Assembly (NCBI GenBank): GCA_963931085.1
Contig: OZ006973.1
Coordinates: 496,001-560,000 of the forward strand
Source: UMGS1994 sp944386155
GTDB lineage: Bacteria; Bacillota; Clostridia; TANB77; CAG-508
Length of the DNA: 64,000 nt
Direction of reading: 5' to 3'
Below are positions 11,106 through 20,594 of this stretch, in pieces. The notes under the pieces are model-generated. The model searched no databases. It was not told the origin of the DNA and saw nothing but the letters and a program-made list of their open reading frames with translations. The position numbers and the translations under genes are program-made. Every line of letters begins with the position of its first letter. Positions within the stretch are counted from its first letter, which is position 1.

Positions 11106-11609
11106 ATGGCAATTAGAAATATAAGAGAAGAAGGAGATCCAATATTAAAAAAAGTATCAAGAGAAGTAGAAGTTATAGATGATAGAGTAAAAGAACTTGT
11201 AGAAGACATGTTTGAAACTATGCATAAAGCAGACGGACTTGGATTAGCTGCAGTCCAAGTAGGAATTTTAAAGAGAATAGTAGTTATAGACTTATATGAT
11301 GGCGTTTCAAAATTTGTATTAATAAATCCAAAGATTACAGAAGTAAGAGGAGAAAAAATTCCATTTGAGGAAGGTTGTTTAAGTTTTCCAAATCAATTTG
11401 CTAAAGTTGAAAGATATAATGAAGTAACAGTAGAAGCACTAGATATAAACGGAGATAAAATAAAAATAGAAGCAAAAGAAGTTTTAGCTCAATGTATTCA
11501 ACATGAATGTGATCATTTAGATGGAATTGTTTTTAAAGAGAAAATGATTCCTGGAACATTAGAAGTTATAACTCAGGAAGATATTGAAAAAAGTAAGGAG
11601 AAAAAATAA
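11106..11609 (+). CDS. def: Peptide deformylase
   Basis: 167 residues. Removes the N-formyl group from new proteins, as a metal-dependent hydrolase. The three motifs are present: GLGLAAVQVG at 44-53, EEGCLSFP at 88-95 with the metal-binding Cys, and HECDH at 133-137. It follows priA by 14 bases and overlaps fmt by one base, the standard def-fmt pair. Confidence 0.96.
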   Translation: MAIRNIREEGDPILKKVSREVEVIDDRVKELVEDMFETMHKADGLGLAAVQVGILKRIVVIDLYDGVSKFVLINPKITEVRGEKIPFEEGCLSFPNQFAKVERYNEVTVEALDINGDKIKIEAKEVLAQCIQHECDHLDGIVFKEKMIPGTLEVITQEDIEKSKEKK

Positions 11610-12565
11610 TGCTTAATATAGTATTTATGGGAACACCTGATTTTGCTAGAGATTCATTAAGAGCTTTAGTAGAAAATAATTACAACATTTTAACTGTTGT
11701 AACAAATCCAGATAAACCAAAAGGAAGAGGAATGAAAATGATTTCATCTCCTGTAAAAGAATATGCTGAAAGTAAAAATATAAAAATAGAGCAACCATTA
11801 AAAATTAGAGATAATACTGAATTTATTGAAAAAATAAAAAGCTTAAATCCAGATTTAATATGTGTAGTAGCTTATGGAAAAATTATTCCAGAAGAAATAT
11901 TAAATATTCCTAGACTTGGATGTATAAATGTACACGGTTCATTACTTCCTAAATATAGAGGAGCAGCTCCTATACAATGGGCTGTAATTAATGGAGAAAA
12001 AGAGACAGGAATTACAACTATGTATATGGACAAAGGTATGGACACAGGAGATATGATTCTAAAAGAGAAAGTAGAAATCGGAGAAAACGAGACAACAGGA
12101 GAACTTTGGGATAGATTATCTAAAATAGGAGCAGAGCTTTTGGTTAAAACAGTAAAGCTAATAGAAGATGGAAAAGCTCCAAGAGAAAAACAAGGTGATG
12201 ATTTTACTTTAGCTCCAATGCTAAAAAAAGAAATGGCAAAATTAGATTTTGAGAATAAAACAGCAGAAGAAATTAAAAACTTAATAAGAGGATTAAACCC
12301 AATAATGGGAGCTTACACATATAAAGATGGTAAAATGATTAAATTTTGGAAAGCTATAGCTATTTACGAAGAAAATATGGATATAGATAATCTGAAAAAT
12401 ATAGTGCCAGGAACAGTAGTAAAATCAAATGAAAAAGAAGGTTTGTTTATAAAAACTAAAAAGGGAATATTATCAGTTTTAGAAATTCAAGGTGAAAATT
12501 CTAAAAGAATGAATATTAATGACTTTTTAAGAGGAAATAAAATCGAAGAAGGGTATAAGTTTTAA
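11609..12565 (+). CDS. fmt: Methionyl-tRNA formyltransferase
   Basis: 318 residues. Formylates initiator Met-tRNA using 10-formyl-tetrahydrofolate. The N-terminal catalytic domain shows VFMGTPDFA at the start and HGSLLPKYRGAAPIQWAVINGE near 110-132, including the catalytic His and the SLLP folate-binding loop. A C-terminal tRNA-binding domain follows. Its folate donor depends on the Fhs encoded at 16572. Confidence 0.96.
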   Translation: MLNIVFMGTPDFARDSLRALVENNYNILTVVTNPDKPKGRGMKMISSPVKEYAESKNIKIEQPLKIRDNTEFIEKIKSLNPDLICVVAYGKIIPEEILNIPRLGCINVHGSLLPKYRGAAPIQWAVINGEKETGITTMYMDKGMDTGDMILKEKVEIGENETTGELWDRLSKIGAELLVKTVKLIEDGKAPREKQGDDFTLAPMLKKEMAKLDFENKTAEEIKNLIRGLNPIMGAYTYKDGKMIKFWKAIAIYEENMDIDNLKNIVPGTVVKSNEKEGLFIKTKKGILSVLEIQGENSKRMNINDFLRGNKIEEGYKF

Positions 12566-12576
12566 ATATAATTTTG

Positions 12577-12605
12577 TTGTAAAACTTATGAATAACTGAT
12601 ATACT
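12577..12605 (+). promoter_or_regulatory. Promoter of the Asp23 cluster, TTGTAA-17-TATACT
   Basis: TTGTAA at 12577-12582 and TATACT at 12600-12605, spaced 17 bases, lie just after fmt and 34 bases before the Asp23 start codon. They fit a sigma-A promoter. Confidence 0.6.
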
Positions 12606-12639
12606 ATTAAAATAACATTAGTATAATGGAGGTTTTTAT

Positions 12640-13074
12640 ATGGAAAACGAAAAAGATACTAACGAAAATGTAAATGAAGACAAAGAAGAGCTTGTTTCTG
12701 TAGATGATGCTACTGGAATTAAAATTTCTGAAGATGTTGTAGCAGTTATTGCAGGAGTTGCAGCTTCTGAAGTCCCTGGAGTATGTTCAATGTCAGGTGG
12801 ACTTGGACTTACTGAAGTATTTGGTAAGAAAAACATGGCAAAAGGTATAAAAGCAGAAGTAAATGAAAAAAATACAAAAATAGATGTAAATATTATAGTT
12901 GAATATGGTGTAAGAATTCCAGATATTGCTTTTGAAATACAAAACAGAGTAAAAACTGCTGTAGAATCAATGACAGGACTTAAAGTACAAGAAGTTAATA
13001 TTCATGTTCAAGGTGTAAATGTTATTTCAAAAGAAAAAGCACCTGAAGAAAAAGATGTAGATATAATAGATTAA
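12640..13074 (+). CDS. Asp23/Gls24 family envelope stress protein
   Basis: 144 residues. An acidic leader of about 25 residues precedes an Asp23/Gls24 domain (ISEDVVAVIAGVAASEVPGVCSM, then VNIIVEYGVRIPDIAFEIQNRVKTAVESMTGLKVQEVNIHVQGV). Asp23 proteins form membrane-bound clusters through AmaP, encoded next. The GGAGG site and ATG are clear. Confidence 0.9.
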   Translation: MENEKDTNENVNEDKEELVSVDDATGIKISEDVVAVIAGVAASEVPGVCSMSGGLGLTEVFGKKNMAKGIKAEVNEKNTKIDVNIIVEYGVRIPDIAFEIQNRVKTAVESMTGLKVQEVNIHVQGVNVISKEKAPEEKDVDIID

Positions 13075-13099
13075 TTATAATAAATAAAGGAGTAATCAA

Positions 13100-13642
13100 A
13101 TGAAGTTTTTTGATAAGTTTAGTCTAAAAATATTTTCTTTAATTATACTTGCTATAAGTATAATAGTTGGATTAGCTGTAGTAGAGATATTAAGTACATC
13201 TGATATAGTTTCCTATTGTGAAAAAATATTTAATGAATATTTTTATATAGTAATAATTGTAGCAGTCGTTTTAATTGTATGGTCAATCAGAAATTTAATT
13301 AATGGTGGAAAAAATTCAAGTGAAAATAGTTCAGGAATTTTACTTGAAAATAAAAATGGTAAATTATTAATTACTAAAGAATCAATTAATAATTTAATAG
13401 AAACAGTAGTTGCTGAAAATAAGGATGTTTCAAATGTTAGTACAAAACTAGATTTTGATGAAAATAATAATATTTTAGTATTTTTAAATTTTTCAGTTAA
13501 TATTGGTGCATCAGTAAAAGATGTTACAGCAGATGTTCAAACTAAAATAAAAGATTCTGTAAAAAGAGCAACTGATTTAGATATTAAAGAAATTAATATA
13601 AAAATTAAAAATATAGAACAACTTGGAGGAGTTCAAGAATAA
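13100..13642 (+). CDS. amaP: Alkaline shock response membrane anchor AmaP
   Basis: 180 residues with two transmembrane segments (about 10-32 and 48-66), then a cytoplasmic Asp23-like domain ending VQTKIKDSVKRATDLDIKEINIKIKNI. AmaP anchors Asp23 to the membrane. It lies between the Asp23 gene and a DUF2273 gene, the usual trio. Confidence 0.88.
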   Translation: MKFFDKFSLKIFSLIILAISIIVGLAVVEILSTSDIVSYCEKIFNEYFYIVIIVAVVLIVWSIRNLINGGKNSSENSSGILLENKNGKLLITKESINNLIETVVAENKDVSNVSTKLDFDENNNILVFLNFSVNIGASVKDVTADVQTKIKDSVKRATDLDIKEINIKIKNIEQLGGVQE

Positions 13643-13665
13643 TTGAATTATTAGGAGGAACTTAT

Positions 13666-13869
13666 ATGGACGATTTTAAGAATTTTTTAGCAAACTACAA
13701 ATATCAAATAATTGGAGCATTAATTGCAATATTATTACTTTGCACAGGAATTTATAAAGTAGTAATCGTAATCCTTGTTATTTGTGCAGGAATATATGCA
13801 GGATACTATTTCGGAAAAAATAAAGAACAAATAAAAGAAAAATTAAAAGAATTAATAGATAGAATGTAA
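13666..13869 (+). CDS. DUF2273 small membrane protein
   Basis: 67 residues with two close hydrophobic segments (about 14-30 and 32-48) and a charged end. Small DUF2273 proteins usually travel with amaP and asp23; the position identifies it more than the sequence does. Its molecular role is unknown. Confidence 0.8.
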   Translation: MDDFKNFLANYKYQIIGALIAILLLCTGIYKVVIVILVICAGIYAGYYFGKNKEQIKEKLKELIDRM

Positions 13870-13885
13870 TAATTAGGAGAGAAAA

Positions 13886-14296
13886 ATGAATAGATCTTTA
13901 TCAAGAGAATTAGTTTTTAAATTACTATATGAACTAGAAGTTCAAAAGGAAAATCAAATTGAACAAGTTGATTTATATATTGAAAATAATGATATACAAG
14001 ATAAAAGGGTAATAGATTATATAAAAGAGATAGTAAATGGAGTTAAAGAAAATAAAGAAAAAATAGAATCTTTAATATCAAAAAACTTAAAAAAAGATTG
14101 GTCATTAGATAGAATATCTAAAGTAAATCTTGCTATTTTAAAGCTAGCTATATATGAAATAGAATATATGGATTTACCTTATAAAGTTGGTATTAATGAA
14201 GCTGTAGAACTTGCTAAGAAATATGGAGATGATGGTTCAAAACAATTTGTAAATGGAGTATTAGCAAGTGTTGTAAAAGAAAATTCAGAAGAATAA
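13886..14296 (+). CDS. nusB: Transcription antitermination factor NusB
   Basis: 136 residues. Forms an all-helical NusB domain; with S10 (NusE, encoded at 56675) it binds boxA RNA in rRNA antitermination. It shows MNRSLSRELVFKLLYELE at the start and the conserved NEAVELAKKYGDDGSKQFVNGVL near the end. Confidence 0.94.
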   Translation: MNRSLSRELVFKLLYELEVQKENQIEQVDLYIENNDIQDKRVIDYIKEIVNGVKENKEKIESLISKNLKKDWSLDRISKVNLAILKLAIYEIEYMDLPYKVGINEAVELAKKYGDDGSKQFVNGVLASVVKENSEE

Positions 14297-14314
14297 TTAT
14301 GGGGGAAATAAACT

Positions 14315-15502
14315 TTGAAAATAGAACCTATATCAGTAAGTGATTTAAATAAGTATATAAAAGATAGAGTAGCTGAAGATGAATATTTAAATAATGTGTT
14401 TGTAAAAGGAGAAATATCAAATTTTAAACATCATTATACAGGACATATGTACTTCACATTAAAAGATGATAAATCTTTAATTAAATGCATTATGTTTAAA
14501 TCTTATACGACTACTCTTAATTTTATGCCGAAAGACGGAATGAAAGTAAATGTATTTGGAACTGTATCTGTTTTTGAAAGAGATGGAGTTTATCAAATAT
14601 ATTGCAAAGCAATGCAAGAAGATGGAGTAGGAGATTTATATGTAGCATATAAAGAGCTTAAAGAAAAACTTGAAAAAGAAGGGTTATTTGACGAATCTCA
14701 TAAAAAAAAGATTCCTTTGATGCCAAAAGTTATTGGCGTGCTTACATCTCAGACAGGATCTGTTATTAAAGATATTATTAATGTTTCTACAAGAAGAAAT
14801 AAAAATGTATACATACGTTTATTCCCGGTTCCAGTTCAAGGTGAGGGTGCAGGAGAAAAGATTGCAAGAGCTATTAAAATAATGAATGATAAAAAATTAG
14901 CAGATGTACTAATACTAGCAAGAGGAGGTGGATCTTTAGAGGATTTATGGCCTTTTAATGAAGAAATAGTTGCAAGAGCAATATATGATTCTGAGATTCC
15001 AATTATTTCGGCAGTAGGACATGAAACAGATTTTAGTATATCAGATTTTGTTTCAGATTTACGAGCACCAACTCCATCTGCCGCAGCAGAACTTGCTGTT
15101 GCAGATATAGAGGATTTAAAAGATAGAATATGTTTGTATGAGAAAAGGTATAAAACTTTATTATCTAGAAAGCTAGATTTAATGAAAATGCGTTATGAAA
15201 AATGTATGAAATCAAAAGCTTTTACAGATCCAAAAAGAAAAATTCAAGATGAATATTTGAAATTAGAAGATTTATTAGGTAAAATAGAAGCCAGTATTTC
15301 AGAAAAAGTACATAATTCAAAAATTAGATATGTAGAACTTATTTCTAAACTCGATGCATTAAGTCCACTTAAGACTTTAAAAAGAGGATATTGTATAAGT
15401 GAAGTAGATGGCATAGTTATTAAATCAGCAAAAGATTTAAAAGAAAATATGGAAATTGATTTAAAATATGTAGATGGTTCAAGAAAGGCAAAAGTATTAT
15501 AG
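14315..15502 (+). CDS. xseA: Exodeoxyribonuclease VII large subunit
   Basis: 395 residues. An OB-fold DNA-binding domain covers about 1-100 (VKGEISNFKHHYTGHMYFTLKD). The catalytic domain follows, with VIGVLTSQTGSVIKDI, ARGGGSLEDLWPFN and SAVGHETDFSISDFVSDLRAPTPSAAAEL, then coiled coils and a beta-rich end. With XseB it degrades single-stranded DNA. The start is TTG after GGGGG. Confidence 0.95.
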   Translation: MKIEPISVSDLNKYIKDRVAEDEYLNNVFVKGEISNFKHHYTGHMYFTLKDDKSLIKCIMFKSYTTTLNFMPKDGMKVNVFGTVSVFERDGVYQIYCKAMQEDGVGDLYVAYKELKEKLEKEGLFDESHKKKIPLMPKVIGVLTSQTGSVIKDIINVSTRRNKNVYIRLFPVPVQGEGAGEKIARAIKIMNDKKLADVLILARGGGSLEDLWPFNEEIVARAIYDSEIPIISAVGHETDFSISDFVSDLRAPTPSAAAELAVADIEDLKDRICLYEKRYKTLLSRKLDLMKMRYEKCMKSKAFTDPKRKIQDEYLKLEDLLGKIEASISEKVHNSKIRYVELISKLDALSPLKTLKRGYCISEVDGIVIKSAKDLKENMEIDLKYVDGSRKAKVL

Positions 15503-15512
15503 GAGGAAAGAA

Positions 15513-15731
15513 ATGTATAATCAAGAAAAAAGCAAAAATGGAAATCAAAAAAACAATCAAAATAATAATGGTAATATAATAAGTAAAATATTAAAATTTA
15601 TTCCAATTATAGTATTATTTGTAATAATTATAACTTTTGCAATGATTTTAAACATGCAAAATAGATTAGAAAAAAATCCAAAACAAAATAATGAGACTTA
15701 TGAAAATATAGAAAATGTTGAAAATTTATAA
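15513..15731 (+). CDS. Small single-pass membrane protein
   Basis: 72 residues. A polar, Asn-rich start of about 28 residues precedes one transmembrane segment (about 29-48), and a charged end follows. I use the ATG at 15513 because AGGAGG lies just before it; an upstream in-frame ATG lies inside xseA. Located between xseA and xseB. No known family. Confidence 0.65.
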   Translation: MYNQEKSKNGNQKNNQNNNGNIISKILKFIPIIVLFVIIITFAMILNMQNRLEKNPKQNNETYENIENVENL

Positions 15732-15753
15732 AATAAAGATTAGGAGAAAAATT

Positions 15754-15981
15754 ATGAAAGAAGAAAAAAGTTTTGAAGAATTAATGGATGATTTAGAAAA
15801 TATAGCAGAAGAATTAGAAAGTGATAAATTAAATTTAGATGATTCTATGAAAAAATTTGAAGAAGGAATGAAAATATCTAAATTATGCAATGAAAAATTA
15901 GAAAATGCTGAAAAGAAAATAAGCATTTTACTAGAAAAAGATGGTGAAATTAAAGAAGAAAATTTTGATGCAGGAGAGTAG
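15754..15981 (+). CDS. xseB: Exodeoxyribonuclease VII small subunit
   Basis: 75 residues. The typical helical hairpin is visible: SFEELMDDLENIAEELESDKLNLDDSMKKFEEGMKLS-type sequence with CNEKLENAEKKI near the end. Binds XseA. The ATG at 15754 follows AGGAG; an upstream in-frame ATG overlaps the previous gene. Confidence 0.93.
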   Translation: MKEEKSFEELMDDLENIAEELESDKLNLDDSMKKFEEGMKISKLCNEKLENAEKKISILLEKDGEIKEENFDAGE

Positions 15982-15983
15982 AA

Positions 15984-16418
15984 ATGATAACAGATATATT
16001 TACAAATAAATTTGTATATGTACCATTATTATTATGGTTTTGTATACAAACAATTAAGGTTATAACAGATTTGATAAAAAATAAAAAATTTAATTTTAAA
16101 AGAGTATTTGGTGCAGGTGGAATGCCAAGTTCACATAGTGCTATAGTAACTTCACTTGCAACTTTAATTGGAAAAGAATATGGATTTGGTTCAGGAATAT
16201 TTGCGATATCACTAATATTTGCATTTGTTGTAATGTATGATGCAGCAGGAGTTAGAAGAGCAGCTGGAAAGCAAGCAGCACTTCTTAATAAATTAATTGA
16301 AACACCAGGATTAAAGCCATTAGAAGTACAAGGAAAGTTAGTAGAAGTATTAGGACATACTCCTTTTCAAGTAATTGTAGGAGCGGTGATAGGAATTATT
16401 GCAGGATTTATATTTTAA
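15984..16418 (+). CDS. Divergent PAP2 family membrane protein (DUF212)
   Basis: 144 residues. Several hydrophobic segments surround the family motif GAGGMPSSHSAIVTSLAT (about 44-61) and VMYDAAGVRRAAGKQA. The SSHS motif resembles that of PAP2 phosphatases, but this branch lacks the complete signature, so catalysis is uncertain. It starts two bases after xseB and is likely co-transcribed. Confidence 0.88.
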   Translation: MITDIFTNKFVYVPLLLWFCIQTIKVITDLIKNKKFNFKRVFGAGGMPSSHSAIVTSLATLIGKEYGFGSGIFAISLIFAFVVMYDAAGVRRAAGKQAALLNKLIETPGLKPLEVQGKLVEVLGHTPFQVIVGAVIGIIAGFIF

Positions 16419-16571
16419 ATAATATTTTAATACATAAAATATAGTGTTTTATCATCGCATGATAAAAAAATTAATTAATTATTAAATAAATTTTAAATAA
16501 ATAGTTGTAAAAAGATTATACCTATTATATAAAATAAGTAAGGTATAATTTTTTTGTTTGGAGGGGAGAAT

Positions 16572-18239
16572 ATGAAAGATATTGATATTGCAAGAAGTAT
16601 AAAGATGAAGCAAATTACGGAAATTACAGATAAACTAAAGATAAAAGAAGAATATTTAGAGCCTTATGGAAGATATAAAGCTAAAATTTCAAATAAGATA
16701 TTTAATGAGATAAATAGTAATAAAGATGGAAAATTAGTTCTTGTAACTTCTATAAATCCAACACCACTTGGAGAAGGAAAGACAACAGTAGCAATAGGTC
16801 TATCTGATGGATTAAATAGACTTAAGAAAAAATCAATTTTAGCTCTAAGAGAACCATCTCTAGGACCAGTATTTGGAATAAAAGGTGGTGCAACAGGTGG
16901 AGGATATGCACAAGTAGTTCCAATGGAAGATATTAATTTGCATTTTACAGGAGACATACATGCTATAACTTCAGCAAATAATCTACTTTCAGCAATCATA
17001 GATAATCATATCTTTCATGGGAATGAACTTAAAATTAAAAAAGTAATCTGGAAAAGATGTGTAGATTTAAATGATAGAAAATTAAGAAAAGTAGAAGTAG
17101 GTCTTTCAAATGAAAAAGGAATGACAAAAAGAGAAGATGGATTTGATATTTCAGTTGCTTCAGAAATAATGGCTATTTTTTGTTTGGCAACAGATTTAAA
17201 AGATTTAAAAAGAAGACTTGGAAATATTATAATTGGATATAATGAAGATGATAAACCTGTATTTGCAAAAGATTTAAAAGCAGAAGGTGCTATGTTAGTT
17301 TTATTAAAAGATGCTTTTAATCCAAATGTTGTTCAAACATTAGAAGGAAATCCTGCAATAATTCATGGTGGACCTTTTGCAAATATTGCTCATGGATGTA
17401 ATAGTATAATTGCAACTAAAATGGCTATGAAGCTTGGAGATTATGTAATTACAGAAGCTGGATTTGGAGCTGACTTAGGAGCAGAAAAATTCCTTGATAT
17501 AAAATGTAGAAAAGCAAAATTAAAACCAGATGCAGTAGTATGTGTTGCAACAATAAAAGCATTAAAATACCATGGTGGACAAGAAATAAGCGATATTGAA
17601 AATGAAAACTTAGAATATTTAGATAAAGGTATTGAAAATCTATTAAGACATGTAGATAATTTAAAAAATAAATTTGGATTAAATGTTGTAGTTGCAATTA
17701 ATAGATATGTACAAGATACTGAAAAAGAAATAAAATTATTAGAAAAAAGATTACAAGAAAAAGGTGTAGAACTAAGTCTTACAGAAGTGTGGGCAAAAGG
17801 TGGAAAAGGTGCAGAAGATTTAGCAAAAAAAGTAGTAAAATTGTGTGAGGAAAATTCTAATTTTACATATATGTATGAAGATTCTGATGATGTAATAGAG
17901 AAAATTAGAAAAGTTGCTACTAAAGTTTATGGAGCAGAAGACATAGAAATATCAGATGAGGCTAAAAAGAATTTAGAGGAAATAAAAAAGGCTGGAATAG
18001 ATGTAAGTAATTATCCAGTTTGTATAGCTAAAACTCAATATTCTTTTTCAGATGATCCTAAAAATTTATTATGTGAAGAACCTTTTAAAATTCATGTAAG
18101 AGAAATAATTGTAAAAAATGGTGCTGAATTTTTAGTAGTAATTACAGGAAATATATTTACTATGCCAGGTCTTCCAAAGATACCTGCAGCAGAAAATATT
18201 GATTTAGATGAAAATGAAAATATAGTAGGTATTTTTTAA
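16572..18239 (+). CDS. fhs: Formate-tetrahydrofolate ligase
   Basis: 555 residues, normal for the family. Makes 10-formyl-tetrahydrofolate from formate, THF and ATP; it supplies purine synthesis and Fmt, and in acetogens the methyl branch of the Wood-Ljungdahl pathway. The nucleotide loop TPLGEGKTT is at 64-72; GPVFGIKGGATGGGYAQVVPMEDINLHFTGD follows. I chose ATG 16572 after GGAGGGGAG; a TTG at 16554 is less likely. Confidence 0.96.
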   Translation: MKDIDIARSIKMKQITEITDKLKIKEEYLEPYGRYKAKISNKIFNEINSNKDGKLVLVTSINPTPLGEGKTTVAIGLSDGLNRLKKKSILALREPSLGPVFGIKGGATGGGYAQVVPMEDINLHFTGDIHAITSANNLLSAIIDNHIFHGNELKIKKVIWKRCVDLNDRKLRKVEVGLSNEKGMTKREDGFDISVASEIMAIFCLATDLKDLKRRLGNIIIGYNEDDKPVFAKDLKAEGAMLVLLKDAFNPNVVQTLEGNPAIIHGGPFANIAHGCNSIIATKMAMKLGDYVITEAGFGADLGAEKFLDIKCRKAKLKPDAVVCVATIKALKYHGGQEISDIENENLEYLDKGIENLLRHVDNLKNKFGLNVVVAINRYVQDTEKEIKLLEKRLQEKGVELSLTEVWAKGGKGAEDLAKKVVKLCEENSNFTYMYEDSDDVIEKIRKVATKVYGAEDIEISDEAKKNLEEIKKAGIDVSNYPVCIAKTQYSFSDDPKNLLCEEPFKIHVREIIVKNGAEFLVVITGNIFTMPGLPKIPAAENIDLDENENIVGIF

Positions 18240-18340
18240 ATAACAGATAAACTAAATCTAAAGGTAAAATAAAAGTTAAAATTCAGAAGTTAAAAACAAA
18301 GAAAAAACGAAAAAATAAATAAAGTAAAAATGAATAATAA

Positions 18341-18385
18341 CACCTCTATTGGTAAAAATATAGTAAAAAGATAGAGGTGTATTTT
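18341..18385 (+). terminator. Hairpin between fhs and sleB
   Basis: CACCTCTAT at 18341-18349 pairs with ATAGAGGTG at 18371-18379, followed by TATTTTTAT that runs into the sleB start codon. It may end fhs transcription. Because its 3' arm contains the AGAGGTG ribosome binding site of sleB, it could also hide that site. Confidence 0.7.
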
Positions 18386-18386
18386 T

Positions 18387-19079
18387 ATGAAAAAAAGTAA
18401 GAAAATAATAATGACTTTAATGGTAGTTGTTTTAATAGGAATAATATCATCAACATTTTATATATCTCATATAACAAGTGTAAGTTATGCTCTTTCTAAA
18501 TATGGATCAAGAGGAGAAGAAGTAAGAAAAATACAAGATAAGTTAAAAAGATGGGGATATTATTCGGGAAATGTTGATGGTATATATGGAACTCAGACTG
18601 TAGAAGCGGTTAAAAAGTTTCAAAGAAAAAATGGACTTAAAGTAGATGGAATAGCTGGAACTAATACTTTAGCAAAAATGGGGATACAATCTTCTCAAAA
18701 TTCATCAAATGGTGCTAATACAACTTCTAGTGATTTGAATTTATTAAGTAGAGTTATATATTCTGAAGCAAGAGGAGAACCGTATGTAGGACAAGTAGCT
18801 GTAGGAGCTGTTGTATTAAATAGAGTTAAAAATTCATCTTTCCCAAATACTATATCAGGTGTAGTATATCAAGCAGGAGCATTTGATGCAGTAAGAGATG
18901 GACAGATTAATTTAACTCCAAATCAAACTGCTATAAGTGCAGCAAAAGATGCTTTAAATGGATGGGATCCAACTTATGGTTGTACATTTTATTTTAATCC
19001 TTCAACAGCAACAAATAAATGGATATGGTCTAAAACTCAAGTTGTTACAATTGGAAAACATATCTTTTGCAAAGATTAG
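18387..19079 (+). CDS. sleB: Spore cortex-lytic-type cell wall hydrolase (SleB/CwlJ family)
   Basis: 230 residues: signal or anchor segment (about 8-30), a peptidoglycan-binding domain (about 35-95, YGSRGEEVRKIQDKLKRWGYY), a Ser/Asn linker and a Hydrolase_2 catalytic domain (about 118-228) with the conserved SRVIYSEARGEPYVGQVAV start. Such enzymes degrade muramic-lactam-containing spore cortex during germination, suggesting a spore-forming ancestry. Related hydrolases in non-sporulating lineages act on vegetative walls. Confidence 0.9.
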   Translation: MKKSKKIIMTLMVVVLIGIISSTFYISHITSVSYALSKYGSRGEEVRKIQDKLKRWGYYSGNVDGIYGTQTVEAVKKFQRKNGLKVDGIAGTNTLAKMGIQSSQNSSNGANTTSSDLNLLSRVIYSEARGEPYVGQVAVGAVVLNRVKNSSFPNTISGVVYQAGAFDAVRDGQINLTPNQTAISAAKDALNGWDPTYGCTFYFNPSTATNKWIWSKTQVVTIGKHIFCKD

Positions 19080-19112
19080 ATTTATTTAAAATAAATAAAA
19101 AAGTTAATGAGA

Positions 19113-19147
19113 AAAAGAATGGAAAGAGATTTCTGTTCTTTTTTGTT
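19113..19147 (+). terminator. Probable intrinsic terminator after sleB
   Basis: AAAAAGAA pairs with TTCTTTTTT around a loop of about 17 bases, and T-rich sequence follows. Confidence 0.6.
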
Positions 19148-19285
19148 TTTAATCTTTAAATTAAAAAAGATTAGTATTATTTTAAAACCTAGATGCAAGT
19201 AAAATTAAAGTAATTTATTATAAATAATAAATTGACAAAAACCCTACATATTGATAATATGTTATTGAAGAAATTGGAGGAAAAA

Positions 19286-19783
19286 ATGGATATTTACCCA
19301 GACTTATATTTAGATAGTGTAAAAAATATTAACCCTGAATTATTAAGAAAAAATAATATAAAAGGGCTTATTATAGATGTTGATAATACTCTTATAGATT
19401 ATGACAGAAATTTAATAGAAGGAGCAGAATCTTGGAGTAAAAACTTAAAAGATGAAGGAATAAGATGTATAATTCTTTCAAATAGTAATAAAAAAGATAA
19501 AGTTGAAAAAGTGGCAAATACGTTAGATATGCCATATATTCTATTTGCCAAGAAGCCTCTTAAATCAGGATTTTTAAGAGCTTGCGAATTAATAAAATTA
19601 AGACCAGAAGAAGTAGCTGCAGTAGGTGATCAAATTTTTACAGATGTTATCGGAGCAAATAGATGTAATATGTTTTCAATTTTAGTTAAACAAGTTGCAA
19701 AAAAAGATATATTTATAACTTGGGTAAAAAGACCAATTGAAAATTTTATTATTAAAAGATATTTAGAAAAGAAAGGTAAATAA
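19286..19783 (+). CDS. YqeG family HAD IIIA-type phosphatase
   Basis: 165 residues. The HAD motif is LIIDVDNTLIDYD (nucleophile Asp first, then Asp two on), with LSNSN as motif II, a Lys in KPLKSGF, and VGDQIFTDVIGAN as the acidic motif. Physiological substrate unknown; YqeG homologues act on phosphoesters. I use ATG at 19286 after GGAGG; a TTG 54 bases upstream is possible but unsupported. Confidence 0.88.
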   Translation: MDIYPDLYLDSVKNINPELLRKNNIKGLIIDVDNTLIDYDRNLIEGAESWSKNLKDEGIRCIILSNSNKKDKVEKVANTLDMPYILFAKKPLKSGFLRACELIKLRPEEVAAVGDQIFTDVIGANRCNMFSILVKQVAKKDIFITWVKRPIENFIIKRYLEKKGK

Positions 19784-19784
19784 A

Positions 19785-20562
19785 ATGTACTTTAACGATA
19801 TACATATAGGGATTTATTTAGTTTTAGGATTACTAGGATGCATAGTTGGACAAATTTCTGGAATGCTTAACGAAAGATTTGCAGACCATAAGAAAATATT
19901 TTCAAAAGATACTTTAAGATATTTAAAAATCAATTTTGAGCCACATTATATAATAATGACAATAACAGCTTTAATGTATTTAGTTACACTTTATATAGTA
20001 GGTATAGATTTAAAAAATTGGTATGCAAATATTGATTTAATTTCTTATATTATAATAATACCAATGCTTATTTCTGTTTTTATTATAGATATAAAACATG
20101 AAATAATTCCTAACAGGATAGTAATAAATATGCTTGAAGTTGGAATGATATCAGCTTTTGCAAATGGAGTATTTAATCCAAATGGAACAAGTATAGCTTT
20201 TGATAGATTAACAGGTATGCTTGTAGGTGGAGGAATATTTTTAATAATTACTCTTATAGGTGGCTTAATTGCAGGTAAGGAAGCTATGGGAATGGGAGAC
20301 GTTAAGTTTGTAGGAGTACTTCGGATTACTTTTTGGTATAAAGAGTATTATTATAATATCAGTACTTTCATTCTTAATAGGTGCAATAATAAGTATATTA
20401 ATTATTTTATTTAGAATAAAAAAACCTAGTGAGTATATTCCATTTGGACCATTTATAGTAATAGCAACTTTTATTGCAATATTTGTGCCAGAGATGATTT
20501 TATTTAATATGCTTTGGTGGTTCTTTTCTGGAGAATGGATCTTTAATATGATAAATAAATAA
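19785..20562 (+). CDS. Type IV prepilin peptidase (A24), with a +1 event at a CGG codon
   Basis: Joined at 20322 the product is 258 residues, a usual length for A24 aspartic peptidases that cut prepilin-like leaders. Hydrophobic segments run through the protein. The two catalytic aspartates appear as IIDIKHEIIPNR and GMGDVKFVGVLG. CGG follows GTA CTT; in frame it gives a tail of 30 unrelated residues. Skipping the C yields the conserved glycine of GVLGLLFG and two further membrane segments through a stop at 20560. It lacks an obvious N-terminal methyltransferase CxxC domain. It begins one base after the phosphatase stop. Confidence 0.87.
20322..20325 (+). other. +1 recoding site CGGA in the prepilin peptidase
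   Basis: Context CTT CGGA TTA. In-frame CGG. Reading GGA as Gly gives GVLGLLFG, the known motif after the catalytic GxGD. Confidence 0.88.
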
Positions 20563-20594
20563 TTTATTTACCTAAAAGATAGGAGGGGTTTGAA

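Noticed and set aside
16440..16560. THF riboswitch before fhs
   Set aside because: The expected conserved core is not visible; only a short TTTTATCATCGCATGATAAAA-type hairpin without a T tract is present.
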